Part shown: piece after piece, positions 8,423-14,515 of the stretch
Numbering within the stretch: the stretch's first letter is position 1
Layout: the number at the start of each line of letters is the position of its first letter
Origin: Desulfobacteria bacterium
GTDB taxonomy: Bacteria > Desulfobacterota > Desulfobacteria > Desulfobacterales > C00003060
Direction: 5' to 3'
Length of the DNA stretch: 35,175 bases
Assembly: GCA_030145395.1 (NCBI GenBank)
Contig: JAQYVR010000140.1
Location: 1-35,175, forward strand
Translations under genes and position numbers: made by a program
Notes under the pieces: generated by a model
The model's database searches: none
What the model was told of the DNA's origin: nothing
The model's input: only the letters and a program-made list of their open reading frames with translations

Positions 8423-8452
8423 GGGCCGCGGTGATCTTTGCCGCCGCGGCCC
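8423..8452 (-). promoter_or_regulatory. Second GC-rich hairpin in the aro leader, before the aroF ribosome site
   Basis: GGGCCGCGG and CCGCGGCCC form a perfect 9-bp stem around a 12-nt loop. On the minus strand it lies between the attenuator's U tract and the aroF Shine-Dalgarno sequence. No U tract follows it, so it is not an obvious second terminator. It may protect the 5' end of a processed transcript or affect aroF translation. Confidence 0.6.
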
Positions 8453-8459
8453 GTTATCA

Positions 8460-8503
8460 AAAATAAAAAAGCCGGGGACAGGTCATCTGGCCTGCCCCCG
8501 GCT
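8460..8503 (-). terminator. Intrinsic terminator (attenuator, segments 3:4) ahead of aroF
   Basis: On the minus strand, AGCCGGGGGCAGG (8503-8491) and CCTGTCCCCGGCT (8482-8470) form a 13-bp stem with one G-U pair and an 8-nt loop, followed directly by TTTTTTATTTT. On the plus strand the wobble position would be an A-C mismatch, so the minus RNA is the functional form. It stands about 80 nt before the aroF start and after the leader peptide, the position expected of an attenuator rather than an end-of-gene terminator. Confidence 0.85.
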
Positions 8504-8606
8504 CAAAGTTTTTATGGCTGATTTCTTTCTAAGATATCCTCCCGTCAAGCCATGGGCAGACCTGTCCATAGTGCCAATAATAATAGTAGCAAGTAAATAT
8601 GCCCAT
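8489..8606 (-). promoter_or_regulatory. Alternative pairings of the aro attenuator (segments 1, 2 and 3)
   Basis: Segment 2, GGTCTGCCCATGGCTT (8562-8547, inside the leader peptide gene), pairs with segment 3, GAGCCGGGGGCAGGCC (8504-8489), in 15 of 16 positions counting G-U pairs, with one A-G mismatch. Segment 3 is the 5' arm of the terminator. Segment 1, ATGGGCA (8606-8600), is complementary to TGCCCAT in segment 2. In addition GGACAGGTC (8567-8559) is exactly complementary to the terminator's 3' arm GACCTGTCC (8484-8476). The Tyr codons lie between segments 1 and 2. A ribosome stalled there would cover segment 1 and free segment 2 to form the antiterminator, while one reaching the stop would cover segment 2 and let the terminator form. 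Confidence 0.75.
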
Positions 8607-8630
8607 CTGTTTGTACCTTCTAATGTCCAT
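8529..8630 (-). CDS. Aro operon leader peptide, tyrosine-rich (33 residues)
   Basis: This ORF is too short for the supplied track. It starts at ATG 8630 with GGAG 6 nt upstream and ends at TAG 8531-8529. It contains the control run TCYYYYWHYG: codons TAC TAT TAT TAT TGG CAC TAT, so five Tyr, one Trp and one His in seven codons. There is another Tyr at residue 6, Phe at 12 and Trp at 27. It precedes a terminator and the first enzyme of aromatic synthesis. The peptide itself probably has no function. Its translation rate would report charged tRNA-Tyr, perhaps with a contribution from tRNA-Trp. Evidence is compositional and structural only. Confidence 0.85.
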   Translation of the reverse strand: MDIRRYKQMGIFTCYYYYWHYGQVCPWLDGRIS

Positions 8631-8653
8631 ACTATTCTCCACGTGTGCATCAG

Positions 8654-8682
8654 AAAATGCCACTTCTTATCCTTGGTGTCAA
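8654..8682 (-). promoter_or_regulatory. Candidate sigma-70 promoter of the aro operon
   Basis: A perfect -35 TTGACA (8682-8677), a 17-nt spacer and a weak -10 CATTTT (8659-8654). The predicted transcript would begin near 8646, leaving a short 5' UTR with the leader peptide ribosome site. Placement fits an attenuated operon, but the -10 is poor. Confidence 0.5.
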
Positions 8683-8786
8683 GGAAAAAGATGGAGGGCC
8701 ATTGCCCACTTCACTGTCTCCCGAAGGGAAAGCAGGCAAGGAAATATACCCCCTTTTGCGGTTCGAGAGAGAAATTACTTTTTTCC

Positions 8787-8813
8787 TAAAGTTTTTCCGT
8801 AATTGTCCGAAAG
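8787..8813 (+). promoter_or_regulatory. Sigma-28 (FliA) type promoter
   Basis: TAAAGTTT (8787-8794), 11 nt, then TCCGAAAG (8806-8813). The enteric FliA consensus is TAAAGTTT-N11-GCCGATAA, so the -35 matches 8 of 8 and the -10 matches 5 of 8 with exact spacing. It lies just upstream of a flgM pair, the type of gene normally under sigma-28 control. Confidence 0.65.
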
Positions 8814-8834
8814 AAAGAGTGAGGATGAGTCCCT

Positions 8835-9242
8835 ATGACTGTAACCACCTATCACATACATAATGTCCTTAGAACATACATTGCACGACTGGGCAAAGGC
8901 ACGCGACGTCGCCACAAAAAGGGCGACGCGAAGCAGAGATGTTTAGCCTGTGTTAACATCTTTGCTCGGGCAAGGCGAAAAGCTGTAATTGACAAGGTAA
9001 CATCGGACATTGTCGATAGGATAATCCTTAAGAGCCCGCGCGATGATGCGCAAAGGGAGAACCGCACGCAAGTTGGGCATCAAGGCGGAAATGGCACTTC
9101 GATGAAGAAAGAAGATGCCGAACTGGTTTTCAAGTTCATCGATAAAGAAAAACGGGAGGTAACAAAAACCATCTCTATCGGGAATTCCGGATTGCTGAAA
9201 AATCGGCAGCAAGAAAACACGGAGACCAGAGCGGATAACTAA
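8835..9242 (+). CDS. Probable FlgM-associated protein (DVU0524-like)
   Basis: A basic protein of 135 residues beginning MTVTTYHIHNVLRTY, with ARARRKAVIDKVTSDIVDRI in the middle and a charged C-terminal half rich in KKEDAE and DKEKRE. The N-terminal 'TYHIxNVLRTY' pattern and the 'K-V-xx-DIVDRI' helix recall the small proteins encoded next to flgM in Desulfovibrio and relatives. That identification is from memory of the family and is not certain. It begins 22 nt after the sigma-28-like promoter and ends 29 nt before flgM, so the two form an operon. The family's function is not established. A role in the flagellar regulatory switch is inferred only from position. Confidence 0.6.
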   Translation: MTVTTYHIHNVLRTYIARLGKGTRRRHKKGDAKQRCLACVNIFARARRKAVIDKVTSDIVDRIILKSPRDDAQRENRTQVGHQGGNGTSMKKEDAELVFKFIDKEKREVTKTISIGNSGLLKNRQQENTETRADN

Positions 9243-9271
9243 ATGATTGCATTGCATACAGGGGTCTGTTC

Positions 9272-9544
9272 ATGAAGACTTACGTTATTGGGTACCGGAT
9301 AAACAAATGCGTCGATGATACCGCCTATAATCCTTGGAAGAGGAGAGGGGTCATCGAATTTGGACCAGACATCAGGTTTGACAAGGTCCGTGCCATCCAA
9401 GAAGAGATTCAAAGGGGAGATTACATAATAGACCATGACAGGATAGCCGAAAACATGCTGGGTGTCTTCACGGACGAAATGTCGGCTCCTCCTACTGTTC
9501 TACCCAAGGTTTTCCTCGTTCGATGCGTAGGCGTGCCTTCTTAA
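9272..9544 (+). CDS. flgM: FlgM-like anti-sigma-28 factor
   Basis: A 90-residue protein. Residues ~37-65, DKVRAIQEEIQRGDYIIDHD followed by RIAENMLG, match the conserved C-terminal part of FlgM that holds sigma-28: a helix, 'GxYxxD' and 'xIAexML'. FlgM inhibits FliA in the cytoplasm until it is exported through the flagellar hook-basal body. The N-terminus (MKTYVIGYRINKCVDD) is shorter and unlike the usual disordered FlgM head. A 25-residue tail (FTDEMSAPPTVLPK...) runs past the normal end, possibly from a frameshift or stop loss. The ribosome site is weak. No other flagellar genes are in the window. Confidence 0.7.
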   Translation: MKTYVIGYRINKCVDDTAYNPWKRRGVIEFGPDIRFDKVRAIQEEIQRGDYIIDHDRIAENMLGVFTDEMSAPPTVLPKVFLVRCVGVPS

Positions 9545-9709
9545 CTCCTTGATGGATCCCCCCATGTTTTTCCGACTTTGCAGTGATTGAACCTTCCTGC
9601 CGCAAAGCGCCGACACGCCCCACCCATTTTGGCTTCACCCCCATCGAGTCTGATGACGACAGCATACCCTCTGGCGTTTCAAAACCAAAGAGAGTCGGTC
9701 TCTCGGCTA

Positions 9710-9738
9710 TTGATAATAAGCATAATTTTGGCTATAAA
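9710..9738 (+). promoter_or_regulatory. Strong sigma-70-type promoter ahead of the KptA-like gene
   Basis: TTGATA (9710-9715), a 17-nt AT-rich spacer, then TATAAA (9733-9738): 5 of 6 matches in each box and ideal spacing. The expected transcription start (about 9745) is only a few bases from the ATG at 9749. This supports that start codon and suggests a nearly leaderless mRNA. Confidence 0.65.
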
Positions 9739-9748
9739 AACGTCTACA

Positions 9749-10498
9749 ATGGTCACACAAAAGAACTCCAAGCAGCTTCACAAATTAATGGCCTACATCC
9801 TGGGGCGACGCCCCGATGAGTTTGGACTGGTGTTGGACGATCAGGGGTTTGTCCGCCTCAAGGATCTGCTCAAGGCAATTTCAGAGGAACCCGGATGGGG
9901 ATATGTAAGGAAATCCCACATCCAAGAGGTCCTCGTTGCTTCCGGCGAAAAGCCCTTCATTGCAGAAAATGAGAACATCCGGGCCGTTTTCCGCGATAAG
10001 ACCCCACAACCTGAAGATGGCGTAGCACCCCCAAAGCTTCTTTATCACCCCGTGCGTCGCAGGGCCTATCCTGTTGTTTGTGAGCATGGCATTTTGCCGT
10101 TAGGACAACCCCGGGTCTTCCTGACCACAACCCGGGACTTGGCACAGCGCATTGGAAAGCGCAGAGATTCGGAACCAGTGTTGTTGACCGTGCAAGCACG
10201 AAGGAGTTTTGAAGCAGGCGTGAGATTTTCAAAATACGGTGAAGTCATCTACATGACCGATCATGTCCCTGTGAGTTATTTCACGGGGCCACCCCTTCCA
10301 CAAGAAAAGAAGAAGGAAGCCCCTATACCCAAAAAAGAGCCGGCTGCAACATCCGAGGAGCTGCCAGGCAGTTTTGCCCTGGACGTGAAACGCTCCCAGG
10401 CTCTTCAGAAACAGTCATTGAAGCGAAAAGGGCTCAAGAAGGAAATTGCCTGGAAGAGAGATGCCCGAAGGTCGAGACGCAAGGGCAAGAAAAAGTAA
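9749..10498 (+). CDS. KptA/Tpt1-like RNA 2'-phosphotransferase fold protein, catalytic motifs altered
   Basis: A 249-residue protein if started at ATG 9749. The track's start at 9587 adds 54 residues of noncoding appearance upstream of a good promoter. The N-terminal winged-helix part (LHKLMAYILGRRPDEFGLVL then DDQGFVRLKDLL) and the later PPKLLYHPVRRRAYPVV, HGILPLGQPRVFLT, RDLAQRIGKRR and GEVIYMTDHVPVSYF follow the KptA/Tpt1 layout. KptA removes a 2'-phosphate from RNA with NAD+. The usual LRHKP is LGRRP here, the GHS motif is missing, HGT is HPV and HVHLS is RVFLT, so the known reaction seems unlikely. A ~55-residue Lys/Arg-rich tail ends in RRSRRKGKKK and may bind nucleic acid. It is followed by an unrecognised gene and a tRNA-processing gene. 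Confidence 0.7.
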   Translation: MVTQKNSKQLHKLMAYILGRRPDEFGLVLDDQGFVRLKDLLKAISEEPGWGYVRKSHIQEVLVASGEKPFIAENENIRAVFRDKTPQPEDGVAPPKLLYHPVRRRAYPVVCEHGILPLGQPRVFLTTTRDLAQRIGKRRDSEPVLLTVQARRSFEAGVRFSKYGEVIYMTDHVPVSYFTGPPLPQEKKKEAPIPKKEPAATSEELPGSFALDVKRSQALQKQSLKRKGLKKEIAWKRDARRSRRKGKKK

Positions 10499-10583
10499 TA
10501 GGCCTCTATTATGATGACATAGGGCTTGATTTTTGTATGGATTGAGAGTAGGGTTTCAACGTAAAGAATCGGGGTAGAATTCT

Positions 10584-12863
10584 ATGGACGAAAATTCAAC
10601 AACGCTGGACAAAGAAGCCGAAGCGCTGTTTAAGCAGCTTGGCGGTATAGAAAAGCGAGAGACACTCAGCATAATCGGTGAGATTGCCAAGGCCTACCAG
10701 GATGAACAGGCACAGTCTGATCCCTGGAGGATCCTTTTGGGAGAACTGGTTCGTGGGATCTGTGCTGGTTTTCTCGATCACAAGTTGTTCAAAGAGCGCC
10801 AGACTGCGGAAGAGCATATCAGCCGCATTGTTGAAACAGTCAAAAAGCTCTCTGAAATGCCCGATCACGATGGGCAGATTTTGATCAGGTACCGAGGGCT
10901 TTTCAGTAGCGACATAAAGCCTGTTGAGCTTGACTATTTAGTATCGTTTGGAGACCTCATCATTACCCACGAATCTGCACTGGCTCTGTCCAGGCGTCAA
11001 CAAGACACCCATCCGCATCTGTATTCCCAACTCATTGAGGCGTTTAGTGTCTTTCGGGCCAACAATATCACGACACTCTTTATCAGGGTCCCTCAGAGCA
11101 GGCAGGAGGGTATGGAGTCTCTGGAGCCGTGCATTGAGGTCTTGTACCAATATTACCAGGCGGTCAAAGAGGGCAGCCCCATAGTGCTTGTCCACGAAGG
11201 GAAGGATATTCAGGTTCCTTTGATATCTGATCAGGATGACCAATTCGATCCGAACCTGACTATGTTGGCCGGCCTGAATCGCTTGGGCGAGACTGCTATG
11301 AAGACACTGGTGCAAGAAGCAGACAACTTCATAGAAGATGAGAGTGAAGACATCCCTTTATGTGACGTCACAAACGTGTTCAATGCGATTTTTGGCAGCG
11401 AGCAATTCAAAGACAGATTCGTCAAGCCGCCAATTGAGGTCAACAACGTCAAATGGCTCATGCTTTCGAGTGACCAGGAAATCCTCCAAAAACAAAAGAT
11501 GCAACTGGTCAATGCCATATTTGAGAAGTTTGGCGGCCCTTCTCAGGAAGCCGTACAAATCATCAACACCTTGTATGAGGGAGATTTCAACACCTTTTCG
11601 CCTTGCGACATTGGAGTGAGTCTTCAAAAAATCACCGGGATATTAGAGGAGATCGAGAGTCGTGATAAAGGAGAAGACGTTGAAAACGAACTCCTCGACA
11701 ATGTGGAAGACAGGCTGGATCCTTTGAAGGATGAACTCCTTGACGACCTGACTATCAACGGGAACCTCCTAGAAGCGAGCAGACCCGGTGAAGAACCCTT
11801 TTCGGCGAAAGTCCATGACAAGATAATCGACCTTGTGAAGTTCTTCAAGGGCCGCTCACAGACCAGAAAAAAACTAATAGCAATAATGACGCAGCGGGTT
11901 CGCTTTGATGAGCACGATTACGATACTATTGCAAGGATGTTTAGCATTTCTCTGGAAGACGCTCCCCGCCTGGTTCAAAATATAGAGGCATTGTTTGACG
12001 AAAAGGGTGGCTTTCTGAGAAAGGAATTTGAAGACAGAATCCCCGAGTTCGCAAGATACGGCGCGAATATATTCTTTTTCTTGTGGGTTTACCTGAAAGA
12101 GATGAGCAGAAAAAGCGATCGTGTAGCCTTCTTGAATGCCCTCCAGTTTCTGATTCCCAAGTTGGATCATCCAGAAGAGGGTATGAAGAAGCTTCTGGAA
12201 GATTTTGTCAGCAACCCCACAGAGGCCCTTTCCTCAGACAGGAATGCAATCATGCTGGCGACTATATTGCTCCGAAAAGAAAACTGGGAAATGGGGACCG
12301 AGATTGAAATAACACCTGAAGAAGTGCTCCTCGTAGAAGACAATATTAATGAAGAGGCTATCAAAGCCGCCTCAGATGCCGTAACGCAGGGACGAGATGA
12401 CTTCATCAGGAAGGTCGAGACAATTCACACAGATACCAAACAAGCGCTCTGGGGGTTCACTTCCGAGGATGAAGACCTGTCCGCAAAATACCTGCTGTCA
12501 CTTGAACGAGAAATATACATATTCCTTTCCATACTCAACCCTCCCATCGCCGGTCATGTGCTTAGAAATGCTGTCCAGGCGTATGGCGATCCACGCGGTC
12601 AGGTGTACGGCCTGAAGAAGAGCCGAGAAGACATCGATTTTCTCATAACCCTTCTGAGGATTATAGTTAGAGCATTGCAGAGAGTGGGTACCCCGGAAGA
12701 CCTCCAGTACCTGAGGCAGATCAAGGAGAAGCAATCAGAATTTGCCAGGCGAAAGGATGATCCTCGCTTTCTCGACATGCTGACCCGCGTCGTCCAGCAC
12801 TGTGATGAAGCCATTCAAGCTATTGAGAAAAGATCTTACCAAGGTAGCACGTCAACTACCTGA
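10584..12863 (+). CDS. Unrecognised large helical protein (759 aa)
   Basis: I do not recognise a family. The protein is acidic, soluble, without a signal peptide or clear membrane segment, and almost entirely predicted helix by composition. It has acidic stretches such as EDESEDIPLCD and KGEDVENELLDNVEDR, and leucine-rich helical pairs in the last third (REDIDFLITLLRIIVRALQR) that could be HEAT-like. No nucleotide-binding loop or catalytic motif is evident. The ATG at 10584 has only a weak GGGG upstream. It follows the KptA-like gene by 85 nt, and its last ~59 nt overlap the start of the CCA-adding enzyme in another frame, implying co-expression with RNA-processing genes. A scaffold or RNA-related role is only a guess from neighbours. 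Confidence 0.75.
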   Translation: MDENSTTLDKEAEALFKQLGGIEKRETLSIIGEIAKAYQDEQAQSDPWRILLGELVRGICAGFLDHKLFKERQTAEEHISRIVETVKKLSEMPDHDGQILIRYRGLFSSDIKPVELDYLVSFGDLIITHESALALSRRQQDTHPHLYSQLIEAFSVFRANNITTLFIRVPQSRQEGMESLEPCIEVLYQYYQAVKEGSPIVLVHEGKDIQVPLISDQDDQFDPNLTMLAGLNRLGETAMKTLVQEADNFIEDESEDIPLCDVTNVFNAIFGSEQFKDRFVKPPIEVNNVKWLMLSSDQEILQKQKMQLVNAIFEKFGGPSQEAVQIINTLYEGDFNTFSPCDIGVSLQKITGILEEIESRDKGEDVENELLDNVEDRLDPLKDELLDDLTINGNLLEASRPGEEPFSAKVHDKIIDLVKFFKGRSQTRKKLIAIMTQRVRFDEHDYDTIARMFSISLEDAPRLVQNIEALFDEKGGFLRKEFEDRIPEFARYGANIFFFLWVYLKEMSRKSDRVAFLNALQFLIPKLDHPEEGMKKLLEDFVSNPTEALSSDRNAIMLATILLRKENWEMGTEIEITPEEVLLVEDNINEEAIKAASDAVTQGRDDFIRKVETIHTDTKQALWGFTSEDEDLSAKYLLSLEREIYIFLSILNPPIAGHVLRNAVQAYGDPRGQVYGLKKSREDIDFLITLLRIIVRALQRVGTPEDLQYLRQIKEKQSEFARRKDDPRFLDMLTRVVQHCDEAIQAIEKRSYQGSTSTT

Positions 12864-14274
12864 TTTCCCCGAAATTGGTGCCATCTATCTTGTAGGCGGT
12901 TCCCTGCGCGATCGAATAATCAATCGTCGATCCCACGACTATGACTTCGCAGTGGGGGAGGATGCCAAGGCCTTTGCGGAAAAAGCAGCAGCAAAACTTG
13001 GCGTCCGCATGATCCAGATGGGTAAGGGAGATAAGGCGGTCTACAGGGTCGTATCAGGTGACAATGTCCTCGATTTCTCGCCCATACGCGGCAAGACCAT
13101 CCGCGAGGATTTGAAGACTCGCGACTTCACAATCAACGGCCTTGGATTTGACCTCTCTTCCGAAACCCTTATCGACGTTGTTGGGGGCCTGGACGATATC
13201 AAATCGAGGACCATCCGACTCATCTCAGAAGATGCAATCCTGGCTGACCCCCTGAGAATGCTCAGGGCATTCCGTCTTGCTGCTGTCTTGGGCTTTGAAA
13301 TTGCACCCCAAACCCTCTCTCTCATCAAAGACCACGCCGGACTTGTTATCCAGTCAGCCGGAGAACGAATAAGGGCAGAGCTTTTTGGGATGGCGGAAGC
13401 CGATAGATCTTTTTCCCACCTCAAGCAGATGTCCGAAACGGGGCTCCTGATGAAGCTCATCCCCGAGATGGGACCATGCGTTGATTGCCCGTCTGATGAC
13501 CATGGGCACAATATCTTTAAGCATCTCCTGCGCACTTATGAAGAGATGGAGATTCTTCTCGTCGAATATCCGTCGATCTGGCCCGAGTATGCCGAATTGA
13601 TTCGAAGTTATCTTGACCAGGGTAACCGGAAGGTACTCTTGAAATGGGCTGCTTTGTTTCATGACCTTGGCAAGCCTGCAACACGCAGTATCGATGCCAC
13701 AGGAAGGTTGCGATTTCTGACCCATGAGGAAAAAGGGGGTGCTATTGCCAGAAGCCTTTGCATGGGGCTCAGGATGTCTGGTCAGGAGCGATCATACATA
13801 GAGCTAATCGTAGGGAATCACCTTCACCCACTGCATCTCTTTGACTCTCACCAAAGGGGGTCTCTGACGAAGAAGGGCTTGGTTCGTTTTGTCAGAAAAT
13901 ATGAGGATGATGTTATTGGGCTCTTAGTTCACAGCATGGCAGACCAGCGAGCCAAGGACGGTCACAGTATTGAACATAGGGAGGCGTTTACGGTTTTCCT
14001 GAAAGAGATCCTTGATAAATATTTTACAGACTTAAAGCCCACCATGAGAGCCTCGAGACTGATTACCGGAAGAGATCTTATCGAACATTTTGGCCTCACG
14101 CCATCCGAACTTTTCGGGAAATTACTTTGGAAGGTCGAGGATGCAAGGTTGAACCGAGAAATCCGCACGAGGGAAGAGGCCTTGGAATTTGTGGCCAGAT
14201 TGCTTGAGATGGAGGGCGATGCCGGGATCGAACCGGCGACACCAAGCTCCGGAGGCTTGTGCTCTATCCGCTGA
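12805..14274 (+). CDS. cca: CCA tRNA nucleotidyltransferase / poly(A) polymerase family with HD domain
   Basis: Class II nucleotidyltransferase that adds or repairs the 3' CCA of tRNA, or a polyadenylating paralogue. Motifs in order are the GG loop and metal-binding carboxylates YLVGGSLRDRIINRRSHDYD, RDFTINGLGFDL, VGGLDDIKSRTIRLI, ADPLRMLRAFRLAAVLGF, and an HD phosphohydrolase segment (KWAALFHDLGKPATR with the later GNHLHP). Start is ATG 12805 or the adjacent GTG 12802. Both lie inside the preceding gene without a visible ribosome site, so translation may be coupled. The last ~20 codons (GDAGIEPATPSSGGLCSIR) are read from the antisense strand of a tRNA-Arg gene and are not family sequence, so the original stop was probably lost. 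Confidence 0.9.
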   Translation: MKPFKLLRKDLTKVARQLPDFPEIGAIYLVGGSLRDRIINRRSHDYDFAVGEDAKAFAEKAAAKLGVRMIQMGKGDKAVYRVVSGDNVLDFSPIRGKTIREDLKTRDFTINGLGFDLSSETLIDVVGGLDDIKSRTIRLISEDAILADPLRMLRAFRLAAVLGFEIAPQTLSLIKDHAGLVIQSAGERIRAELFGMAEADRSFSHLKQMSETGLLMKLIPEMGPCVDCPSDDHGHNIFKHLLRTYEEMEILLVEYPSIWPEYAELIRSYLDQGNRKVLLKWAALFHDLGKPATRSIDATGRLRFLTHEEKGGAIARSLCMGLRMSGQERSYIELIVGNHLHPLHLFDSHQRGSLTKKGLVRFVRKYEDDVIGLLVHSMADQRAKDGHSIEHREAFTVFLKEILDKYFTDLKPTMRASRLITGRDLIEHFGLTPSELFGKLLWKVEDARLNREIRTREEALEFVARLLEMEGDAGIEPATPSSGGLCSIR

Positions 14275-14285
14275 GCTAATCGCCC
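14210..14285 (-). tRNA. tRNA-Arg, anticodon CCG
   Basis: The reverse strand folds into a standard cloverleaf: acceptor GGGCGAT/ATCGCCC, D arm GCTC-AGCGGATA-GAGC, anticodon arm CAAGC-CTCCGGA-GCTTG with anticodon CCG (reads CGG), a 5-nt variable loop, and T arm GCCGG-TTCGATC-CCGGC. A20 in the D loop fits arginine identity. The 3' CCA is encoded (discriminator U73, then CCA, 14212-14210). It lies antisense to the 3' end of the cca gene. A TTGACA box lies upstream at an over-long distance from TTTAAC, so its promoter is unclear. Confidence 0.93.
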
Positions 14286-14435
14286 TCACAAATACCCGTT
14301 AAACCTCTTTCATATCGCCTTTTTTGTCAAGAGGAATCACTGTTTCCGCTTCATAACACCAGCAAACGCCCAACATTACAACTCGTTGCAGGGCTCGGGT
14401 CCAAATCTTGCCGAAATTCCTGCACTTTTCTACAC

Positions 14436-14463
14436 TTGAATTATAGTCAGGCATGATTATATT
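14436..14463 (+). promoter_or_regulatory. Candidate promoter of the ClpX-like gene
   Basis: TTGAAT (14436-14441), 16-nt spacer, TATATT (14458-14463). An overlapping alternative is TTGACC (14465-14470) with a TAATTT box 18 nt later. The AT-rich 14430-14515 stretch is the only promoter-like region between the tRNA and the gene. Confidence 0.45.
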
Positions 14464-14515
14464 ATTGACCTGAGGGACAAAAAAATCATAATTTATACAA
14501 GAGAGATATGATGTC

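Noticed and set aside
8489-8606. T-box or other ligand-binding riboswitch for aroF
   Set aside because: No T-box conserved motif is seen, and the Tyr-rich peptide with alternative hairpins explains the leader better.
7845-8789. 314-codon plus-strand ORF
   Set aside because: It is antisense to aroF and its leader. The composition is that of a shadow ORF, and the opposite strand has strong family matches.
9583-9819. 78-codon ORF and the 54-codon extension of the KptA-like ORF
   Set aside because: They run through a good promoter, lack ribosome sites and read as low-quality protein.
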